Source: an uncultured Flavobacterium sp. (lineage in GTDB: Bacteria; Bacteroidota; Bacteroidia; Flavobacteriales; Flavobacteriaceae). From it: a DNA stretch of 8,579 bases. Position 1 is the stretch's first letter, and each line of letters starts with the position of its first letter. Under the pieces are notes generated by a model. The model was not told the DNA's origin, ran no database searches, and was given only the letters and a program-made list of their open reading frames with translations. This document shows, piece by piece, positions 1 to 4,585 of this stretch. The position numbers were made by a program, and so were the translations under genes. Where the stretch lies: positions 1 to 8,579 of the forward strand of contig CAMLFV010000117.1 in the NCBI GenBank assembly GCA_946479395.1, in the 5' to 3' direction.

Positions 1-61
1 AGCTGGCTAGAGCAGCTGATTTGTAATCAGCAGGTCGTGGGTTCGAGTCCCTCTAGAGGCT
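1..61 (+). tRNA. trnT: tRNA-Thr (anticodon TGT), 5' end cut by window edge
   Basis: This is the 3' part of a threonine tRNA. From its first base it matches the complete copy at 107-180, with one substitution (T at 54, C at 173). The anticodon stem GCTGA/TCAGC encloses the loop TTTGTAA, giving anticodon TGT, which reads ACA. The T-arm with GGTTCGAGTCC and the 3' acceptor strand TAGAGGC with discriminator T at 61 are present, and CCA is not encoded. About 13 bases of the 5' acceptor strand lie outside the window. The single substitution is in the acceptor stem, so the missing 5' strand should carry the matching A if this copy is functional. Confidence 0.93.
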
Positions 62-106
62 CAAAATTTTCAATTTGATTTTTTTCTGAATTTACAACAA
101 CATTTT

Positions 107-180
107 GCCTCTGTAGCTCAGCTGGCTAGAGCAGCTGATTTGTAATCAGCAGGTCGTGGGTTCGAGTCCCTCCAGAGGCT
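107..180 (+). tRNA. trnT: tRNA-Thr (anticodon TGT), complete
   Basis: This is a complete 74-nt threonine tRNA. The acceptor stem GCCTCTG (107-113) pairs with CAGAGGC (173-179), and T180 is the discriminator. The D-arm begins TAGCTCAGCTGG, and the anticodon arm GCTGA-TTTGTAA-TCAGC gives anticodon TGT for ACA codons. The T-loop has the usual TTCGAGT. CCA is not encoded, so it must be added after transcription. It follows the first copy by 45 nt, and the two probably form one transcript ending at the hairpin just downstream. Confidence 0.96.
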
Positions 181-186
181 CAATAA

Positions 187-220
187 AACAAAAAACTCCT
201 AAAGAAATTTAGGAGTTTTT
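187..220. terminator. Intrinsic terminator hairpin after tRNA-Thr, first copy of a 34-bp direct repeat
   Basis: A perfect 13-bp stem (191-203 with 208-220, core CTCCTAAA) closes a GAAA tetraloop. The arms have A5 and T5 ends, so it could work in either direction. It starts 10 nt after the tRNA and most likely ends the tRNA transcript. The whole stretch 187-220 recurs without mismatch at 1418-1451. It ends only 21 nt before the ATG of the following lipoprotein gene. Confidence 0.85.
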
Positions 221-241
221 ATATTTTACAAAATTAAACTT

Positions 242-748
242 ATGAAAAAAGTAATTGCTCTTATTACATCTTTTGTAATTCTTTCTTGTTCTTCTGATGA
301 TGATCAAAAACAATTGCCGTTAACAATGAATGGAAGTAATTCAGTAGAATATACTTTTAACGGAAAAAGAATGTCTTCGTTTGATTCTGATGAAGCTAAA
401 GAAATTGAATGTGGTTTCAATATTACTAATACGTGGATTCACATAAAATTAGGTAAGGATGAAGTTTATTCTACATTAACAATTTCGTCAAATACATTGT
501 TAGAAGAAGGTAAAACGTATCAAATTAAAGGATCGCTCAATTCTAGTGTTCGTGCGTTTAATGAATATTACGGACCAAATATACAGTACGTAAATTGTGG
601 TACTAATAATGAAATAGGTGGCACAATTACTATTGCTAAACTTGATTACACAAACAGAATTATAGCTGCGACGTTTAGTTACGATTGCGTAGGTGATAAG
701 GGAAAAATATATACTGTTCGTGATGGATGGTTCGATTTAAAATTTTAA
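242..748 (+). CDS. Surface-type lipoprotein, DUF6252-like
   Basis: This predicted lipoprotein has 168 aa. A short signal peptide ends in the lipobox I-L-S-C with the acylated Cys at residue 16. The next residues, S-S-D-D-D, fit the lipoprotein export signal that sends Bacteroidota lipoproteins to the outer face of the outer membrane. The rest is rich in beta-type stretches. It ends with a 'GGTITI-x(n)-GWFDLKF' pattern that resembles the DUF6252 family; that assignment is from memory and tentative, and no biochemical role is known to me. The gene is the first of a two-gene unit with the next lipoprotein (2-nt gap). The upstream terminator leaves only 21 nt before ATG, which is little room for a promoter. 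The closest -7 match is TATATTTT at 220-227. Confidence 0.8.
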   Translation: MKKVIALITSFVILSCSSDDDQKQLPLTMNGSNSVEYTFNGKRMSSFDSDEAKEIECGFNITNTWIHIKLGKDEVYSTLTISSNTLLEEGKTYQIKGSLNSSVRAFNEYYGPNIQYVNCGTNNEIGGTITIAKLDYTNRIIAATFSYDCVGDKGKIYTVRDGWFDLKF

Positions 749-750
749 AT

Positions 751-1419
751 ATGAATAAACTACTATCAATTTTCGCGATTATTTTTATATTATCTTGTTC
801 GTCAGATGATAACATAGCTAATCCTTGTAACGAACAAGTGGTTTCTTTTTATCAGAAAGATCAGCGATTAGTCAAGAATGTAAAAAATAATGTAATAGCT
901 ATAGAGTTTGATTATGGAATTTCTGATGATGTTATAAGTAATAGACTAAAGGAACTATCGCTTTTTGATTTACCGCTTAATTCAGATGGGAATGTAACAA
1001 CCATTTATGTAGATCCGTTTTCAACTTATACAACTAAAGTTGTTTTTGGATATTTCAAGGATGGAAATTTATCTTGTGAAAAATTAAACGCATCCATCAG
1101 TCAGGTCCAAAATATTACTGAAGTATATAATGTTCGAAAAGTAATTGAAGGATCAAATAAATATTCAATAATGAAAGAAATAAGTATTATTGAAGTTAAG
1201 CTTGAGAGTGATTCAGAATTGTCTAATTTACAAAGTCAGGCAGATAAGTATGGATATACTTTAAGCGAAAGTGATCCTATGAAGATGAATGATAATCAAG
1301 AACTTGTTTACTATTTAGTTGATGAAACAGCAAAAAGATCAATAATAGAAATGGCAAAAGTACTGTCGCAATCAATTGAATATGAATGTATTTCACCTAA
1401 ATTTGTAAATATTGGTTAA
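751..1419 (+). CDS. Lipoprotein resembling a stand-alone S8-protease pro-region
   Basis: I take the ATG at 751 (222 aa) as the start. An in-frame ATG at 727 would add eight polar residues before the signal peptide and overlap the previous gene. The signal peptide ends in I-L-S-C with Cys16, followed by S-S-D-D-N, nearly the same as in the upstream lipoprotein, so surface display is likely. Residues about 33-42 (FYQKDQRLVK), followed by a V-I-A-I-E-F strand, and residues about 147-218 recall the N-terminal pro-region that precedes the catalytic domain in Bacteroidota subtilisin-like (S8) proteases. The second segment runs from I-E-V-K-L through L-Q-S-Q-A-D-K-Y-G, a Y-Y-L-V strand and E-M-A-K-V to I-S-P-K-F. 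No catalytic domain follows: the frame stops and a terminator begins two bases later. It could be an inhibitor, a chaperone or a truncated remnant. The family match is my inference. Confidence 0.78.
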   Translation: MNKLLSIFAIIFILSCSSDDNIANPCNEQVVSFYQKDQRLVKNVKNNVIAIEFDYGISDDVISNRLKELSLFDLPLNSDGNVTTIYVDPFSTYTTKVVFGYFKDGNLSCEKLNASISQVQNITEVYNVRKVIEGSNKYSIMKEISIIEVKLESDSELSNLQSQADKYGYTLSESDPMKMNDNQELVYYLVDETAKRSIIEMAKVLSQSIEYECISPKFVNIG

Positions 1420-1453
1420 CAAAAAACTCCTAAAGAAATTTAGGAGTTTTTTT
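1418..1453. terminator. Bidirectional terminator between lipoprotein unit and prfB, second repeat copy
   Basis: A 14-bp stem (1421-1434 with 1439-1452) closes a GAAA loop and has A6 and T7 flanks. It overlaps the stop of the lipoprotein gene and lies 7-9 nt beyond the stop of prfB on the other strand, so it can end both convergent transcripts. Bases 1418-1451 are identical to 187-220. Confidence 0.87.
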
Positions 1454-1459
1454 ATAGTT

Positions 1460-2558
1460 TTAATTTTCTTCTTTCTGACCCATCATCATTAAATAAGCTT
1501 TAAGAAACGGATCAATTCCGCCATTCATTACACTGTCAACATCGCTGGTTTCAAATTGTGTGCGAACATCTTTTACTAATTTGTAAGGGTGCATTACATA
1601 ATTTCTGATTTGCGATCCCCATTCAATTTTCATTTTGTTGGCTTCAATTTCATCGCGTTTTGCCTGACGTTTCTTTAACTCAATTTCGTACAGCTGCGAT
1701 TTAAGCAACTGCATGGCTTTGGTTTTATTGTCGAGCTGCGAACGAGTTTCAGAGTTTTCAATAATAATTCCGGTAGGGTGGTGGCGCAAACGCACCGCTG
1801 TTTCCACTTTGTTTACGTTTTGCCCACCTGCACCCGATGATCGCATGGTTTCCCACGAAATATCAGACGGATTAAGTTCAATCTCAATAGTATCATCTGC
1901 CAACGGATACACATATACCGACGCAAAGGATGTATGTCGTTTTGCATTACTATCAAACGGAGAAATTCGAACCAAACGGTGCACACCGTTTTCGCCTTTT
2001 AAATATCCGAACGAAAATTCGCCTTCAAACTCTAACGTAACCGTTTTAATTCCGGCAACATCGCCTTCCTGAAAGTTTAATTCCTTGATTTTGTAGCCGT
2101 TTTTTTCGCCCCACATTAAATACATGCGCATTAACATGGCAGCCCAATCGCAACTTTCTGTTCCACCGGCACCGGCTGTAATTTGCAAAACGGCACTCAT
2201 GCTGTCACCTTCGTCTGAAAGCATGTTTCTAAACTCTAAATCTTCAACAATTTCTACTGTTGCTTCATATTGTTTTTGAACTTCTTCTTCCGATGCATCT
2301 CCTTCAGCAAAAAACTCCATTAAAACCTGCAGTTCTTCGGCATTGCTTTGTGCACTCTGGTAGCCTTCTACCCATTTCTTTTTAGAGCGAATGTTTCGAA
2401 CCAAAATTTCGGCTTCTTTGGCGTTGTTCCAGAAATCTGGAGCAAATGTTTTTTCTTCCTCGTTTTGTATTTCAATTAATTTCTGATCGATGTCAAAGAT
2501 ACCTCCTTAACGCACCAAGGCGATCAATAAGACCTTTTATTTGATCTGTAGTAACCAT
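1460..2558 (-). CDS. prfB: Peptide chain release factor 2, with programmed +1 frameshift
   Basis: RF2 recognises UAA and UGA in the ribosomal A site and triggers release of the finished protein. The gene is in two frames. The ATG at 2558 opens 21 codons that end at an in-frame TGA (2495-2493). A +1 shift there joins the long frame from 2494 to the TAA at 1460-1462, giving 21 + 344 = 365 aa, the same length as E. coli RF2. The joined protein shows the SPF stop-codon recognition tripeptide (about 199-201, [11 protein letters not shown]) and the catalytic GGQ (about 244-246, [11 protein letters not shown]). The PCRF-type region lies before them. The in-frame TTG at 2404 is only an internal Leu codon. 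A candidate promoter lies in the 55-nt gap to the divergent lipoprotein gene, and the transcript ends at the hairpin at 1418-1453. Confidence 0.97.
2492..2507 (-). promoter_or_regulatory. prfB: Programmed +1 ribosomal frameshift site of prfB
   Basis: Read on the minus strand this is AGG AGG TAT CTT TGA C. A Shine-Dalgarno-like AGGAGG lies three bases before the slippery CTT, followed by the in-frame UGA and C. It differs from the E. coli site by one base (AGGGGG there). When RF2 is scarce, UGA is read slowly, the tRNA on CTT slips to UUU, and reading resumes at GAC (2494-2492), which is autoregulation of RF2. The zero frame gives 21 residues, and the +1 frame continues as D-I-D-Q-K-L-I-E into the conserved RF2 body. 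Confidence 0.96.
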
Positions 2559-2574
2559 TTTTGTATGATTTTTG
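2540..2574 (+). promoter_or_regulatory. Weak candidate promoter of the DUF6146 gene
   Basis: TTTG at 2540-2543 is followed after 23 nt by GATTTTTG (2567-2574), one base off TAnnTTTG, about 40 nt before the ATG at 2614. It would overlap the first codons of prfB on the other strand. The region is T-rich, so chance matches are likely. Confidence 0.22.
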
Positions 2575-2582
2575 TTAGATAA

Positions 2583-2590
2583 CAAATGTA
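2583..2590 (-). promoter_or_regulatory. Candidate -7 element of the prfB promoter
   Basis: The minus strand reads TACATTTG, a full match to the Bacteroidota -7 consensus TAnnTTTG, 24 nt before the prfB ATG. I see no good TTG-type -33 element at the usual distance, so the call rests on the -7 element and its position. Confidence 0.42.
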
Positions 2591-2613
2591 CATTTATCTT
2601 AAAGAATAAAAAA

Positions 2614-3018
2614 ATGAAAACAGTGAATCTATTTTTAGGAATTATGGGGTTGAGTTTTATGAGTTGTGTTGCACAGCCTAAAACCGATACTGTTGATAAT
2701 GGAACGACTAAAATTGAAAACGGAAGAGTAACGCTATCGAACCCCGATTTGGAATACGAAGTTATTATAATGGATAATGGTTTTGAGCGTTGGTTTGGTA
2801 CGAACCGAAAACCTAAAGATCATTATTCTATTACTTTTTTAGAGAATAAAAACCGAAGATGGGTGCAGGAATGGAATGCTCGTGCAGTTAGAATGAACAG
2901 TGTTATTGAATATACAATTGATTATAATTCGCAAACCCATTACGGATACGAAGTTAATTACATGTTGTATCACTATTTATTGTATTTTCAGCAAGTTAAT
3001 AATTTACGATTAGATTAA
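2614..3018 (+). CDS. DUF6146 family lipoprotein
   Basis: I choose the ATG at 2614 (134 aa) because a hydrophobic signal peptide follows at once. A TTG at 2572 would add 14 residues ahead of the signal peptide and is unlikely. The likely acylated Cys is residue 18 (L-S-F-M-S-C), and the lipobox is slightly unusual with Phe at -3. The mature part has the pattern that I associate with DUF6146: NPDLEYEVIIMDNGFERWF, then Y-S-I-T-F-L-E-N-K-N, V-Q-E-W-N-A-R, I-D-Y-N and a closing YGYEVNYMLYHYLLYFQQ. Its function is unknown. It lies just upstream of the DUF6787 gene in the same direction; from memory the two families are often neighbours in Flavobacterium. There is no surface-export Asp run after the Cys, so it may stay in the periplasmic leaflet. 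Confidence 0.82.
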   Translation: MKTVNLFLGIMGLSFMSCVAQPKTDTVDNGTTKIENGRVTLSNPDLEYEVIIMDNGFERWFGTNRKPKDHYSITFLENKNRRWVQEWNARAVRMNSVIEYTIDYNSQTHYGYEVNYMLYHYLLYFQQVNNLRLD

Positions 3019-3034
3019 ATTATTTGTAAATTTG
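3003..3034 (+). promoter_or_regulatory. Candidate promoter for the DUF6787 gene
   Basis: TAAATTTG at 3027-3034 is a full match to the -7 consensus TAnnTTTG and lies 20 nt before the ATG at 3054. The best -33 candidate is TTTA (3003-3006), 20 nt upstream of it and inside the end of the previous gene. The gene may thus have its own start as well as read-through from its neighbour. Confidence 0.42.
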
Positions 3035-3053
3035 CATCGACAAAAAATGAATT

Positions 3054-3365
3054 ATGGCTTCGTTAAAACAAAAGTGGGGAATTACATCTAATTTTCAGTT
3101 TATCGTAATTTTGGTGGTGTTTGCTATTACGGGAAGTACATCGGCGTATATTACGCGTCCGGTTTTAGAATTAATCGGAATCACAAAAGAAAGTATGCAT
3201 CCGTTAATTTACTGGCCATTGTCGTTAATTTTAATTTTACCTGTTTATAAAGTGTTGCTGATTATTATTGGAACGATATTTTTACAACACACCTTTTTCT
3301 GGAATTTTGTTAAGAAGATGCTGATCCGTATGCGGTTAGGTTTTTTATATGGAATAAAAAAATAA
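3054..3365 (+). CDS. DUF6787 family small membrane protein
   Basis: This is a 103-aa protein with a short polar N-terminus (SLKQKWGI), one membrane segment at about residues 17-36 that contains AITGSTSAY, and a second long hydrophobic stretch at about 48-78 (L-I-Y-W-P through I-I-G-T-I-F-L). An aromatic and basic tail follows (FFWNFVKKMLIRMRLGF). The K-x-K-W-G-I start, the T-G-S-T-S in the first helix, P-V-Y-K-V-L-L and FFWNFxKKM are the pattern that I know from DUF6787. The role is unknown. The basic tail suggests that the C-terminus is cytoplasmic. The stop codon lies inside the stem of the terminator that follows. Confidence 0.83.
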   Translation: MASLKQKWGITSNFQFIVILVVFAITGSTSAYITRPVLELIGITKESMHPLIYWPLSLILILPVYKVLLIIIGTIFLQHTFFWNFVKKMLIRMRLGFLYGIKK

Positions 3366-3393
3366 GCGAAACGTTGGGTTTCGCTTATTTTTT
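3357..3393. terminator. Bidirectional terminator overlapping two convergent stop codons
   Basis: A perfect 16-bp stem (3357-3372 with 3378-3393, core AATAAGCGAAAC) closes a 5-nt loop and has A-rich and T-rich ends. The left arm holds the TAA of the DUF6787 gene (3363-3365). The right arm holds the TAA of the leftward methyltransferase (3387-3385). It can end both transcripts. Confidence 0.9.
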
Positions 3394-4101
3394 GTGAATA
3401 ATAAAGATACACGGGCGTTTATGTAAGTCTATTTTATGTTTTTTCCAGAAACTTACAGGTTTTGTCAGCATAATTTCGGTTGGTAAGGTTAAATCGCAAG
3501 CTACACATAATAAGGTGTTTGGATTTAAGGTTTGAACCATTTCTTCCATCAATTGATTGTTTCTATAAGGCGTTTCGATAAAAAGTTGTGATTGATCTCT
3601 TTCAAATGACCATTTTTCCAGATTTTTCAACATCGTCTTTTTGTCTGATTTATCAATAGGAAGATAGCCGTTGAAAGTAAACGATTGTCCGTTCATGCCC
3701 GATCCCATCAATGATAGTAGGATAGATGACGGGCCAGTAAGCGGAATAACTTTAATGCCTTTTTCGTGTGCCATTGCAACAATAACCGCACCAGGATCGG
3801 CAACACCCGGGCAACCGGCATCGCTCATTAATCCCATGTTTTTACCTTCTAATAAAGGTTGAATAAATGATTTTAATTCTTTAGCATCGGTATGTTTGTT
3901 CAGTTCAAACAAATTTAAAGTAGCCTGAACTTTAGTGGGATCAATTGCTTTAATAAACTTGCGGGCAACTTTGCTGTTCTCCACAACATAATCATCAATC
4001 AGCGAAACAGCACGCATTACGCTTGCTGGCAAAACATCTACTGCAGGAGTTTCGTCTCCTAACATTACAGGAATTAAATATAAGGTGCCTAATGTTGTCA
4101 T
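3385..4101 (-). CDS. SAM-dependent methyltransferase, RsmI-like (tetrapyrrole methylase fold)
   Basis: This 238-aa protein belongs to the TP-methylase superfamily. It shares with RsmI, the 16S rRNA C1402 2'-O-methyltransferase, the SAM-site segment SDAGCPGVADPG (residues 93-104), the LTGPSS turn (121-126), SGMNGQSFTFNGYLP (134-148) and IETPYRN (175-181). It is shorter than typical RsmI (about 280 aa or more). The usual N-terminal T-P-I-G-N is replaced by L-I-P-V-M-L-G-D (9-16). This matches a Bacteroidota branch usually annotated only as SAM-dependent methyltransferase, so I give no gene symbol and do not claim the rRNA site. The ATG at 4101 leaves only 25 nt to the stop of the upstream phosphatase, and a terminator lies in that gap. 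Expression must come from read-through or a promoter squeezed into it (TATATTTA at 4113-4106, one base off the -7 consensus). Confidence 0.9.
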   Translation of the reverse strand: MTTLGTLYLIPVMLGDETPAVDVLPASVMRAVSLIDDYVVENSKVARKFIKAIDPTKVQATLNLFELNKHTDAKELKSFIQPLLEGKNMGLMSDAGCPGVADPGAVIVAMAHEKGIKVIPLTGPSSILLSLMGSGMNGQSFTFNGYLPIDKSDKKTMLKNLEKWSFERDQSQLFIETPYRNNQLMEEMVQTLNPNTLLCVACDLTLPTEIMLTKPVSFWKKHKIDLHKRPCIFIIHKK

Positions 4102-4110
4102 ATCTGTAAA

Positions 4111-4137
4111 TATAAAAAAAACGCCTTTAAGCGTTTT
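4111..4137 (-). terminator. Intrinsic terminator at the end of the dnaA-phosphatase unit
   Basis: On the minus strand AAAACGC (4137-4131) and GCGTTTT (4124-4118) form a 7-bp stem with a 6-nt loop, followed by a run of T. The left arm is made of the last codons of the phosphatase gene, and its TAA lies in the loop. The stem is short and the T run good, so termination may be partial. Confidence 0.68.
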
Positions 4138-4585
4138 CTAATTTTATCTTTATCTTTTCGCAAGCTTCGTTCAACATATTGTAAACATCATCAAAACCAT
4201 TGTCGCCACCATAATAGGGGTCGGGAACTTCTAGATTTTTATCAGGATGAATTTCGTTTAAAATTAATTGTACTTTGCTAATTGCTTCGCTATTTGGTGC
4301 CAAACGGCATACATTTTTGTAATTACTTTGATCCATTACATAAATATGATCAAATTTTTCAAAATCTTCCACTAAAAATAAACGCGCACGTTGATTGGTT
4401 AAATCGATACCATACTTTTTAGCAACTGCAATTGATCTTTTATCGGGTAATTCGCCAGAATGCCAAGCACCTGTACCTGCAGAATCTACAAAAAACACGT
4501 CAGATTTTAATTTAGATTTTAAAATGCCTTCTGCCAACGGCGATCGACAAATATTCCCTAAACAAACCATTAATATTTTCGCCAT
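4127..4585 (-). CDS. Low-molecular-weight protein-tyrosine phosphatase
   Basis: This 152-aa cytoplasmic enzyme removes phosphate from phosphotyrosine or similar esters. The P-loop C-x5-R-S is seen as C8-L-G-N-I-C-R14-S near the N-terminus. The general acid loop is D-P-Y-Y-G-G near residues 121-126, followed by GFDDVYNMLNEACEKI. DSAGTGAWHSGE and the D-x-I-Y-V-M-D segment are also typical, and the length is normal for the family. The start is fixed by the TAATG overlap with the dnaA stop, which suggests translational coupling. The two catalytic parts are intact. In other bacteria such enzymes act with tyrosine kinases in polysaccharide export, but nothing of that kind is nearby, so the substrate is open. 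Confidence 0.94.
   Translation of the reverse strand: MAKILMVCLGNICRSPLAEGILKSKLKSDVFFVDSAGTGAWHSGELPDKRSIAVAKKYGIDLTNQRARLFLVEDFEKFDHIYVMDQSNYKNVCRLAPNSEAISKVQLILNEIHPDKNLEVPDPYYGGDNGFDDVYNMLNEACEKIKIKLENA

Noticed and set aside
727..750. Earlier ATG for the second lipoprotein
   Set aside because: It overlaps the upstream gene and puts eight extra residues in front of a compact lipoprotein signal peptide. The ATG at 751 fits better.
1..1451. Integrative element attached to tRNA-Thr
   Set aside because: No integrase is present, and the direct repeat is in the terminator rather than in the tRNA 3' end. It is kept only as a finding about the bracketed lipoprotein pair.
1713..2072. A 119-codon plus-strand frame opposite prfB
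   Set aside because: It lies wholly within the strongly conserved RF2 coding region on the other strand and has no recognisable features.
2402..2404. TTG as the start of prfB
   Set aside because: It is an internal Leu codon. The +1 frameshift from the ATG at 2558 explains the upstream conserved sequence and gives the normal RF2 length.
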